Part shown: positions 30,903 through 41,232 of the stretch, in pieces
Numbering within the stretch: the first letter of the stretch is position 1
Layout of the letters: each line of letters begins with the position of its first letter
The notes under the pieces: model-generated
What the model saw: only the letters and a program-made list of their open reading frames with translations
Told to the model about the DNA's origin: nothing
The model's database searches: none
Program-made: the position numbers and the translations under genes
Assembly: GCA_964545855.1 (NCBI GenBank)
Contig: CAZJHD010000001.1
Location: forward strand, 62,001-126,000
Direction: 5' to 3'
Source: CAZJHD01 sp964545855
Lineage (GTDB): Bacteria; Planctomycetota; UBA1135; JACQFD01
DNA: 64,000 nt

Positions 30903-33872
30903 GTGATCCGCCGCGCCCCCGCCGCTCTCGTCCTCCCGCTCCTCCTCGCCTGCGCCGCCGAGCCCGCGCCGCGGCCGGCCGCGGAGAGCGCGGCGACGGC
31001 CGCGCCGGTGTCCGCGCCCGCGCAGGATCCCCCCGTCGATCTCTTCCCGCTCGTCGATCCCTTCGTCGGCACCGACGGCACGGGGCACACCTTCCCCGGC
31101 GCGAGCGTGCCCTGGGGGATGGTGCAGCTCTCCCCCGACACGCGCACGCAGGGGTGGGATGCGTGCTCCGGCTACCACGCGAGCCACCGGACGATCCTCG
31201 GCTTCTCGCACACGCACTTGAGCGGCACGGGCATCGGCGATCTCGGCGACGTGTTGCTCGTGCCGACGACGGGGCTGCTGCAGCTCGATCCGGGTCCCGA
31301 GGAGGATCCGGCGAGCGGGTATCGGTCCGCCTTCCGAGCCGGCACGGAGCGCGCGGCGCCCGGCTGGTACCGAGTCCTCCTCGAGGACCACGGCATCGAC
31401 GCGGAGGTGACGGCGACGGAGCGCTGCGGGATGCATTCCTACCGCTTCCTTCCGGGGTCGAAGCCGAACGTCCTGATCGACCTGCGGCACGGGATCCAGG
31501 ACCAGACCCTCGAGGCCTCCGCCGAGATCATCGGCGACCGCGAGATCACGGGCTTCCGCCGCTCGCGCGGCTGGGCCGCCGATCAGACGGTGTTCTTCGT
31601 GGCGCGCTTCAGCGAGCCGGTCCGCGAGAGCGGCCTGCGCGTCGACGGCGAGGTGCGCGAGGGCGCGCGCGAAGGACGCGGGCGCGACGTGGTCGCCTTC
31701 GCGCGCTTCGACCGGCCGGAGGACGGCCGCCTGCTCGTGAAGGTGGGCATCTCGTTCCGGAGCGTCGAGGGCGCGCGCCGCAACCTCGACGCCGAGATCG
31801 CCGGCTTCGACTTCGACGGCGTGCGCGCGCGCGCCGAGGCGCGCTGGCGCGAGGCGCTGTCGCCCGTCGAGGTCCGCGGCGGGAGCGAGCACGACGCCCG
31901 CGTCCTCGCGACGGCGCTCTACCACGCGTTCCTCGCGCCCTGCCTCGCGAGCGACGTGGGGGAGCCCGACGACTTCCACGTCTTCTCCCTGTGGGACACG
32001 TTCCGGGCGCTGCACCCGCTGCTCTCCCTCGTCGCGCCGGAGCGCAACTCCGCCTTCGTCGCGTCGATGCTCCGCTGGCACGAGCGGACGGGCCGGCTCC
32101 CCGTCTGGTCCCTCGCCGGCAACGAGACCGATTGCATGATCGGCTACCACGCGATCCCGGTGATCGCCGACGCGTGGGCGAAGGGCGACCGCTCCTTCGA
32201 CGGCGATCGCGCCCTCGACGCGATGCTCGCGAGCGCGCGCGGCGACCTCGCGGGGCTCCGCTGGTACCGCGAGCTCGGCTACGTGCCGTCGGACCGGGAG
32301 AACGAGTCGGTGTCGAAGACCCTCGAGTACGCCTACGACGACGCCTGCATCGCGCGGATGGCGCGCGACCTCGGGCGCGAGGACGTCGCCGCGGAGTTCG
32401 CGCGACGCGCGAAGGGCTGGGCGCACCTCCTCGATCCGGAGACCGGGTTCTTCCGCGCGCGTCGCAACGGCGACTGGCTCGAGCCCTTCGACCCGCGCGA
32501 GGTGAGCGCCGCCTACACGGAGGCGAACGCCTGGCAGTACTCCTTCTTCGCGCCGCACGACGTGGAGTCGCTGATGGCGGCCCACGGCGGTCCGGAGCCG
32601 TTCACGGCGCGGCTCGACGCGCTCTTCGCGGAGCCCTCGGAGACGACGGGCTGCGAGCAGCTCGACATCACGGGGCGGATCGGCCAGTACGCCCACGGGA
32701 ACGAGCCGAGCCATGCAGTCGCGTTCCTCTACGCCTACGCGGGGCGGCCCGACCGCGTGGCGGAGCGCGTCGCCGCGATCCGCCGCCTCTACGGCACGGG
32801 GCGCGACGGTCTCTGCGGCAACGACGACTGCGGCCAGATGTCGGCGTGGCACGTGCTCGCGGCGCTCGGCCTCTACGCGCCCGACCCCGCGGAGCCGACC
32901 TGGCTGATCGGCACACCGCTCTTCCCCGAGGCGCGCGTGCGCCTCGGCGGCGGACGCACGCTCGTGATCCGGGCCGAGGGAGTCTCCGAGAAGAACGTCC
33001 ACGTCCGGTCGGCGACTTGGAACGGGAAGGCGATCACGCGCGCGTGGCTCGCGCACGCGGAGATCGCGGGCGGCGGCACGCTCGCGCTCACGATGGGCGA
33101 CGCGCCGAGCGACTGGGGCACGCGCCCCGAGGACCGCCCGCGCAGCGCGATCGGCGTCGAGATCACGCCGAACCCGCGGATCGTGAGCGCCGAGCGCGTC
33201 TTCGTCGGATCGACGGAGGCGGCGCTGCGGAGCGACCTGCCGGGCGCGACGATCCGATCCACGCTCGACGGCACGGTTCCCACGGACGCGTCACCGGTCT
33301 ACGAGGGGCCGATCCGCATCGAGCGATCGCTGCGGCTGCGCGCCGTGGCCCACGCGCCCGGGCGCGAACCCTCCTTCGCCGAGGAGGCCGCCTTCGCCTG
33401 GCTGCCGGCGCACCGCTCCGTCTCCTACGCGCACGCCTACGCGCCGCAGTACTCCGGCGGCGGGCGGCTCGCGCTCCTCGACGCGCAGCGCGGCGAGCCG
33501 TCGTCCTTCGCGCGATGGCAGGGCTTCGAGGGCGTTCCCTTCGAGGCCGTCGTCGACCTCGGCGAGTCGCGCGCGCTCGCGCGGGTCGCGGCCGGGTTCC
33601 TGCAGGACACGCGCTCCTGGATCTGGCTCCCGACGTCCGTCGAGTTCGCGCTCTCCGACGACGGCAGGGAGTTCCGCTCCCTCGGCACGATCCCCTGCGA
33701 CGTCGACGAAGAGACGGTCGGCCCGCTCGTGCGCGACGTGGCCGCCGACGCCGGCGGCGCCCGCGCGCGCTTCGTGCGCATCGTCGCGACGAGCCGCGGC
33801 ACCTGCCCGCCGTGGCATCCGGGCGCGGGCTCGAAGTGTTGGGTGTTCGTGGACGAGGTGATCGCCGAGTAG
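30903..33872 (+). CDS. GH92 family alpha-mannosidase lipoprotein
   Basis: 989 residues from GTG. Signal peptide with lipobox LLLAC near residue 17. GH92 N-domain (about 45-290; DPFVGTDGTGHTFPGASVPW and GFSHTHLSGTG) and the alpha/alpha barrel (about 300-720; FSLWDTFRALHPLLSLVAPE, SLAGNETDCMIGYHAIPVIA, GNEPSHAVAFLYAYAG, GNDDCGQMSAWHVLAALGLY). After the catalytic part come a chitobiase-type C-terminal domain (about 760-830) and a discoidin-like F5/8 domain (about 850-989). GH92 enzymes are Ca-dependent exo-mannosidases acting on alpha-mannans or N-glycans. The lipid anchor places it on the cell surface or in the periplasm, feeding sugar uptake. Confidence 0.92.
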   Translation: MIRRAPAALVLPLLLACAAEPAPRPAAESAATAAPVSAPAQDPPVDLFPLVDPFVGTDGTGHTFPGASVPWGMVQLSPDTRTQGWDACSGYHASHRTILGFSHTHLSGTGIGDLGDVLLVPTTGLLQLDPGPEEDPASGYRSAFRAGTERAAPGWYRVLLEDHGIDAEVTATERCGMHSYRFLPGSKPNVLIDLRHGIQDQTLEASAEIIGDREITGFRRSRGWAADQTVFFVARFSEPVRESGLRVDGEVREGAREGRGRDVVAFARFDRPEDGRLLVKVGISFRSVEGARRNLDAEIAGFDFDGVRARAEARWREALSPVEVRGGSEHDARVLATALYHAFLAPCLASDVGEPDDFHVFSLWDTFRALHPLLSLVAPERNSAFVASMLRWHERTGRLPVWSLAGNETDCMIGYHAIPVIADAWAKGDRSFDGDRALDAMLASARGDLAGLRWYRELGYVPSDRENESVSKTLEYAYDDACIARMARDLGREDVAAEFARRAKGWAHLLDPETGFFRARRNGDWLEPFDPREVSAAYTEANAWQYSFFAPHDVESLMAAHGGPEPFTARLDALFAEPSETTGCEQLDITGRIGQYAHGNEPSHAVAFLYAYAGRPDRVAERVAAIRRLYGTGRDGLCGNDDCGQMSAWHVLAALGLYAPDPAEPTWLIGTPLFPEARVRLGGGRTLVIRAEGVSEKNVHVRSATWNGKAITRAWLAHAEIAGGGTLALTMGDAPSDWGTRPEDRPRSAIGVEITPNPRIVSAERVFVGSTEAALRSDLPGATIRSTLDGTVPTDASPVYEGPIRIERSLRLRAVAHAPGREPSFAEEAAFAWLPAHRSVSYAHAYAPQYSGGGRLALLDAQRGEPSSFARWQGFEGVPFEAVVDLGESRALARVAAGFLQDTRSWIWLPTSVEFALSDDGREFRSLGTIPCDVDEETVGPLVRDVAADAGGARARFVRIVATSRGTCPPWHPGAGSKCWVFVDEVIAE

Positions 33873-33954
33873 GGGCGTACGGAGGTTTCTCGGGTCCCCG
33901 GCGGGGACGCGTGCCGATTCGTGCCTGCAGATCCTCGCAGCCACGGAGCCGCCC

Positions 33955-35679
33955 ATGCCGCGCCCCCGCACGTTCGCGCTTCTCGCCCTCGCATCGCTCG
34001 CGTCCTCGGCCGCGCTGGCTCCGTCCGTCCAAGCGCAGTTCCCGCCGATCGACTACTCCATCTCCTACGAGCCGCTCGCGGCCAACGAGCGCTGCGGCAC
34101 CTCCTTCGCGCCGCTCGCCGACCTCGACGGGGACGGCGAGTGCGACGTCGCCGTGGGCTGCCCCGGCGCGAACGGCGACTCGGGCCGCGTCGCGATCCTC
34201 GACGGCGCCACGATGACGCAGCTCCACGAGATCACGCTGCCGGGCAACCCTGCGAACGCGGGCTTCGGCAGCTCGCTCGCCTTCGCGGGAGAGCCGGTGG
34301 GGCCCGGGAGCGTGCTCCTCCTCGTCGGCGCGCCGGGAATCGGAGTCGGCGGCACGGTCTACGTCCGTCTCGTGACCGCGACGGGCTCCGTCGATCTCGG
34401 GTCGGTCGTCTACGGCGAGGCGGGGGCGGGATGGGGCGACCAGCTCGTCGTCGGCGGCGACCAGAACGCGGACGGCGTCCCCGACTACGGCGCGATCGCT
34501 CCGCTCGCGAACTTCAGCGGCGTCGACTCGGGCTACCTCCAGATGTACGACGGGGCGACGGGCAACCCCCTCCTGTTCATGTTCGGGAACCCTCTGGAAA
34601 GGCTCTCGCGGTGCGTGGCCACCATCGACGTGAACGAGGACGGTCGCGACGAATGCATCGCGTCGTTCCTCGGCTACCCGGGCGGGAACGGCCGCGGCGC
34701 CGTGTGGGCGTTCTCTCCGACGACGTTCACGTTCCTTCCGAATCCCGTTCTCGGCGCGAACCCCGGCGACCAGCTCGGAACGGGCCTCGCGGACGTCGGA
34801 GACGTCGACTGCAGCGGAGTGAGCGATCTCGGAATCGGCATTCCCGGCTGGGATCAGGGCGGGCTCACCGATCGCGGCAAAGTGGAGGTGCGGAGCGGGA
34901 CCGACTTCACGAGCGTGCTCATCGAGGAGGTCGGCGTGCTGGAGGGAGACGAGCTCGGGCACGACGTGACGAACTGCGGCGACATGGATGGAGACGGCTT
35001 CGACGACTTCTGCGCCACCGCGCCCGGCCACGAGGATCCGCCCGGCACGCCCGTGAACTACGCGGCGCTGTTCAACGGCCGGACGGGTGAGACGCTCTCC
35101 GTCGCGTTCAGCGGCCCGGCCATCTTCTCGAGCGGAATCAAGCTTCCCGGCTTCGCGAGCCCCGGCGACGCGATCCGCCGCTGCTACGCCCTCGACCCGG
35201 AGGACAGCACCGTGCAGCCGAACGGCGGCAGCATCGCCGTCGCGGAGCTCGCGCCGGAGGGCGTCGAGACCTTCGGCGCCGGCGCCGACGGTTGCGACGG
35301 CGCGCACACGATCTTCGTGAGCGACGCACCCCGCATCGGGAGCGTCGACTTTCGGATCCACTCGGCGCGCGCGCCGAAGCTGACGGTGCAGCTCCTCCTC
35401 GTCGCCGACGCGTCGAGCCCCGGGGGCACCGACCCCTTCGGTCTCGGCCTCGATCTCTTCGTCGACCTGCTCGGCGCGACGGAGGTGCTCGCCTTCGACC
35501 TGCCCGTGAGCCCCTGCGGCCTCGCCGAGGTGCAGGCGCCGATCCCCAACGAGCCGCTGCTCGTCGGAAAGACCTACACGACGCAATCGATCTTCTTCTG
35601 GGCCGGTATCTGCCTCCCGACGCTCTACGGGCTCAGCTCCTCGGGAGGGATGAACCTCACGATCCAGCCGCCGAGCTGA
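33955..35679 (+). CDS. Secreted FG-GAP repeat protein with shared C-terminal module
   Basis: 574 residues. Signal peptide (about 1-27, ending SVQAQ). Five visible FG-GAP/integrin-alpha-type units with Ca-binding loops: DLDGDGECDVAVG, DQNADGVPDYG, DVNEDGRDECIAS, DVDCSGVSDLGIG and DMDGDGFDDFCAT, likely a beta-propeller. From about residue 440 a different domain begins: FGAGADGCDG, GTDPFGLGLDLFVDLLGA, LLVGKTYTTQS and ICLPTLYGLSSSGGMNL, shared with the two proteins ending at 38713 and 43827. Surface adhesion or ligand binding is likely. It is followed closely by a larger FG-GAP gene. Confidence 0.85.
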   Translation: MPRPRTFALLALASLASSAALAPSVQAQFPPIDYSISYEPLAANERCGTSFAPLADLDGDGECDVAVGCPGANGDSGRVAILDGATMTQLHEITLPGNPANAGFGSSLAFAGEPVGPGSVLLLVGAPGIGVGGTVYVRLVTATGSVDLGSVVYGEAGAGWGDQLVVGGDQNADGVPDYGAIAPLANFSGVDSGYLQMYDGATGNPLLFMFGNPLERLSRCVATIDVNEDGRDECIASFLGYPGGNGRGAVWAFSPTTFTFLPNPVLGANPGDQLGTGLADVGDVDCSGVSDLGIGIPGWDQGGLTDRGKVEVRSGTDFTSVLIEEVGVLEGDELGHDVTNCGDMDGDGFDDFCATAPGHEDPPGTPVNYAALFNGRTGETLSVAFSGPAIFSSGIKLPGFASPGDAIRRCYALDPEDSTVQPNGGSIAVAELAPEGVETFGAGADGCDGAHTIFVSDAPRIGSVDFRIHSARAPKLTVQLLLVADASSPGGTDPFGLGLDLFVDLLGATEVLAFDLPVSPCGLAEVQAPIPNEPLLVGKTYTTQSIFFWAGICLPTLYGLSSSGGMNLTIQPPS

Positions 35680-35761
35680 AAGGCGCGCGCGCCGCGCCCC
35701 GCGCGAGAAACGAACCGGGCGGAGCGGGGGTGAAGGAGGTGTCCTCCTCCACGAGCTCCCC

Positions 35762-38713
35762 ATGCATCGCTCGCACGCTCTGCTTCCGGCTGCTGTGCTC
35801 CTCCTCGCCTCGCTGGCGCCCGCCGCCCCGGCCCAGCAGGACCTCCTCACCCTGAACGGCGGTTCCTTCGGCGGTCAGTTCGGCTACGCCGTCGCGAACG
35901 CGGGCGACTGCGACGGCGACGGCCGCGACGACGTGGCCGTCGGCAGCCCCTTCGACGACACGGCCGCCGTCGACCAAGGGCGCGTGCGCTGCTACTCGGG
36001 CGCGACGGGAGCGCTCCTCTGGACGGCCGTGGGCGACGCGGCGGGCGACCAGCTGGGCCAGTCGATCGCGACGGTCGGTGACGTGAACGGCGACGGGCGC
36101 TCCGATCTCGTCGTGGGCGCGCCCTACGCCGATCCGAACGGCGCCAACTCGGGGCGCGTGAAGATCCTCTCGGGCGCGAACGGGAGCACGCTCCTCACGC
36201 TGAACGGCGTGGCGGCGGGCGACCGATTCGGATGGTCCGTCGCCTACGGAGGCGCGCCCTTCCTCGGGACGAAGCGGATCGTGGTCGGCGCGCCCTTCCG
36301 CGACACGGGCGGCGCCGACGCGGGGAGCGCCTACGTCTACACCGTGACGGGGACGCTCCTGAAGGAGTTCACGGGGGCGCAGGCGGGCGAGCACCGCGGG
36401 TGGAGCGTCGCCGGGGCGCTCGACGTGAACGGCGATCTCAGCCCCGACGTGATCGTCGGAGCACCCGACTCCGACGTGATCGCGGCCGACAACGGGCGCG
36501 TCTACGTCTTCTCGGGAGCGAGCCCGTACCCGCAGCTCTACGAGCGGCTCGGCGCCGTCGGAGGAGACCGGTTCGGCTTCTCCGTGGCAGCCCTCGCGAA
36601 CATCGACAACGACGGATTCGGCGACTTCGTCGTCGGCTCTCCGGGAGCCTCGAGCGGGAACGGGCGCGTGACGGTCCACTCGGGAGGGAACGCGGGGGCG
36701 CAGCTCACGAGCAAGAGCGGAGTGCCCGGCCAGAGCCTCGGCTGGTCCGTGGCGTCGCTCGGCGACGTGAACCTCGACGGCCGCACCGATTGGATCGTCG
36801 GCGCGCCCGACGATCCGGCCGCCGGAGCCGTGGGCCGAGCGCTCGTCTACTCGGGGCTGACCCACGCTCTGCTCACGACGCTCAGCGGCACGAACCCGAA
36901 CGGTCGCTTCGGCGCCGCCGTCGGCGGCGGAGGCGACGTGAACGGAGACGGGAGGCCCGATCCGATCGTCGGCTCCCCCGACGCGGCGATCCTCGGCCCG
37001 GAGCAGGGGAACGTCCGCGTCTTCTCGGGGAACGGATTCGGACAGCTCCTCGGGATCGACGGGCCGACGAACGGCGACCGCCTCGGCGGCGCGCTCTGCT
37101 CGATCGGCGACGTGAATGGCGACGGCCGAGCCGACTTCCTCGTGGGGTCGCCGCAGGCGGACCACACCTTCTATGTCCTCCTCCAGCCGGTCACCCACGA
37201 GAACGCCGGCAGCGTGCGCTGCATCTCCGGCATCGACGGTTCGACGCTCTGGACGATCTGGGGCGATGGCGAGGGCGACGAACTCGGCGCATCGGTGGCG
37301 AGCCTCGGCTACGACTTCAACGTCGACGGGGTGGACGACTTCGTCGTGGGAGCGCCGCAGCGCCTCACCGCCAGCCCCGCCGGCGGCTACGCCCGTGTCT
37401 GCACGGGGCTGAACGGCGCGACGCTCGGCACGGTCGTCGAGGCCACCGCGTCGTCCGAGTTCGGCGCCGCCGTGGCGAACGCGGGGGATGTGACCGGAGA
37501 CGGCCGGCCCGAGGCTCTCGTGGGCTCGCCTGGGTTCTCGGGCGGACGCGGGCGCATCGCGGTGATGCTCGGTGGATTATTCGTCGAGGTCTCCATCGGG
37601 CCCCTGTCGATCGGCCAGCAGGCCGGCGAGCGGTTCGGGAGCTCGGTGGCAGCCCTCGGCGACGTGAACGGCGACGCCAAGTCGGACCTCCTCGTGGGCG
37701 CACCGTCGAACGACGCCGTCGGCGTCGACGCGGGCCGCGCCTACGCGATCTCGACGGGGGGCGCCGGCTCGCTGCTGTTCACGCTGAGCGGGACGAACGC
37801 GGGCGACCTCTTCGGGTCGTCGGTCTGCTCGCTCGGCGACTTCACGGGCGACGACGTGACCGACGTCCTCGCCGTCGGAGCCCCCGGCGCCGACTACGCG
37901 CCTCTCGGGCTCACCAACTGCGGATCCGTGCGGAGCTTCTTCGTGGTGTCGCTCAGCGACTACTGGGTCGTCTTCGGCCAGGGCTCTCACGACCTCCTCG
38001 GATCGACGATCGCGAACGTTGGCGACTACTCGAACGACGGCTTCGACGACCTGATCGCGGGAGCTCCCGAGAACTTCTTCTTCTCCCTCGGGACCGGCTA
38101 TGCGCAGGTCGTGAGCGGCTGGTACGGCGTCGTCTCCTACACCTTCCCGGGGAGCACGCTCGGAGAAGGCTTCGGCCTCGCCGTGGCGGCGGGCGGCGAC
38201 GTGGACGCGAACGGCACGCTCGACGCCCTCGTGGGAAGCCCGTTCGCGAGCCCGAGCGGCCCATCGTCGGGGCGCGCGAAGGCGATCTCGCTCCAGCCGG
38301 CGGGCGTCATCTACTACGGGACCGGCAGCGCGGGCTGCGCGGGAGACCAGAGGCTGCGCAACAGCATGGCGCCGCGGATCGGGACCTACTGGTTCACCTG
38401 GGGCGTGAACAACGCGCCGCCGAGCTCGCTCGGCCTGCTGCTCGCCTCCGACTCGCCGGACTTCGTCGGGTCGGACCCCTTCGGGATCGGCGTGCCGCTC
38501 CTCGTCGACCTGATCTTCGCGACGGAGGTCTACGGCCTCGACATCAACTCGACGGTCGAGGGCTTCGGGATCGCAGTCACGCCGATCGCGAACAACCCGA
38601 TCCTCGTCGGCAAGCACTACTACGGTCAGACCCTCTGGGCCTGGGGGAGCTGCCCGCTGCCGCCCTACGGCTTGAGCACGAGCCACGCGGCAAACATCCA
38701 GATCCAGCCGTAG
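35762..38713 (+). CDS. Large secreted FG-GAP repeat protein with shared C-terminal module
   Basis: 983 residues. Signal peptide (about 1-25, ending APAAPAQ). About fourteen FG-GAP units of roughly 60 residues with loops such as DCDGDGRDDVAVGSP, DVNGDGRSDLVVGAP, NIDNDGFGDFVVGSP, DFNVDGVDDFVVGAP and DYSNDGFDDLIAGAP. Fourteen units would fit two seven-bladed propellers. The last 134 residues form the shared module (YYGTGSAGCAG, GSDPFGIGVPLLVDLI, LVGKHYYGQTLWAWGSC, PYGLSTSHAANIQIQP). A GAAGGAGG ribosome site occurs 20 nt before the start inside a small hairpin. Likely Ca-dependent and cell-surface or extracellular. Confidence 0.87.
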   Translation: MHRSHALLPAAVLLLASLAPAAPAQQDLLTLNGGSFGGQFGYAVANAGDCDGDGRDDVAVGSPFDDTAAVDQGRVRCYSGATGALLWTAVGDAAGDQLGQSIATVGDVNGDGRSDLVVGAPYADPNGANSGRVKILSGANGSTLLTLNGVAAGDRFGWSVAYGGAPFLGTKRIVVGAPFRDTGGADAGSAYVYTVTGTLLKEFTGAQAGEHRGWSVAGALDVNGDLSPDVIVGAPDSDVIAADNGRVYVFSGASPYPQLYERLGAVGGDRFGFSVAALANIDNDGFGDFVVGSPGASSGNGRVTVHSGGNAGAQLTSKSGVPGQSLGWSVASLGDVNLDGRTDWIVGAPDDPAAGAVGRALVYSGLTHALLTTLSGTNPNGRFGAAVGGGGDVNGDGRPDPIVGSPDAAILGPEQGNVRVFSGNGFGQLLGIDGPTNGDRLGGALCSIGDVNGDGRADFLVGSPQADHTFYVLLQPVTHENAGSVRCISGIDGSTLWTIWGDGEGDELGASVASLGYDFNVDGVDDFVVGAPQRLTASPAGGYARVCTGLNGATLGTVVEATASSEFGAAVANAGDVTGDGRPEALVGSPGFSGGRGRIAVMLGGLFVEVSIGPLSIGQQAGERFGSSVAALGDVNGDAKSDLLVGAPSNDAVGVDAGRAYAISTGGAGSLLFTLSGTNAGDLFGSSVCSLGDFTGDDVTDVLAVGAPGADYAPLGLTNCGSVRSFFVVSLSDYWVVFGQGSHDLLGSTIANVGDYSNDGFDDLIAGAPENFFFSLGTGYAQVVSGWYGVVSYTFPGSTLGEGFGLAVAAGGDVDANGTLDALVGSPFASPSGPSSGRAKAISLQPAGVIYYGTGSAGCAGDQRLRNSMAPRIGTYWFTWGVNNAPPSSLGLLLASDSPDFVGSDPFGIGVPLLVDLIFATEVYGLDINSTVEGFGIAVTPIANNPILVGKHYYGQTLWAWGSCPLPPYGLSTSHAANIQIQP

Positions 38714-38719
38714 GGATAG

Positions 38720-38790
38720 TGGCCCCGAATCATTCACTTCCCCGGAGGTCCGCCGCGTGCGCACCCCGGGGCGTGAATGATTCGGGGCCA
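38720..38790. terminator. 71-nt stem-loop after the FG-GAP gene
   Basis: Perfect 18-nt arms TGGCCCCGAATCATTCAC and GTGAATGATTCGGGGCCA with an inner CCCCGG/CCGGGG stem. It starts 7 nt after the stop codon. There is no T-run, so it is a terminator-like or mRNA-protecting hairpin; it differs in sequence from the GGGGTCWGACCCC family. Confidence 0.65.
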
Positions 38791-38965
38791 GTTTCCGTCG
38801 CCCGTCCTCGGTTCGGCGGCGGGCGGCTCGAGTCCCCGCTTGCGCCGCTCTCGGATGCAGGGGTAGCGTGCTCCGGTCCTGGACGCTTCCCGCCCGCTTC
38901 GTGCGGGGCGATCCGGGAGCCGGCGCCCGCGAGGCGCCCGAGGGTGTGATGAGTCACTGGAGCGC

Positions 38966-41215
<2,250 letters not shown>

Positions 41216-41232
41216 TCCGGGAGGGCGCTGCG

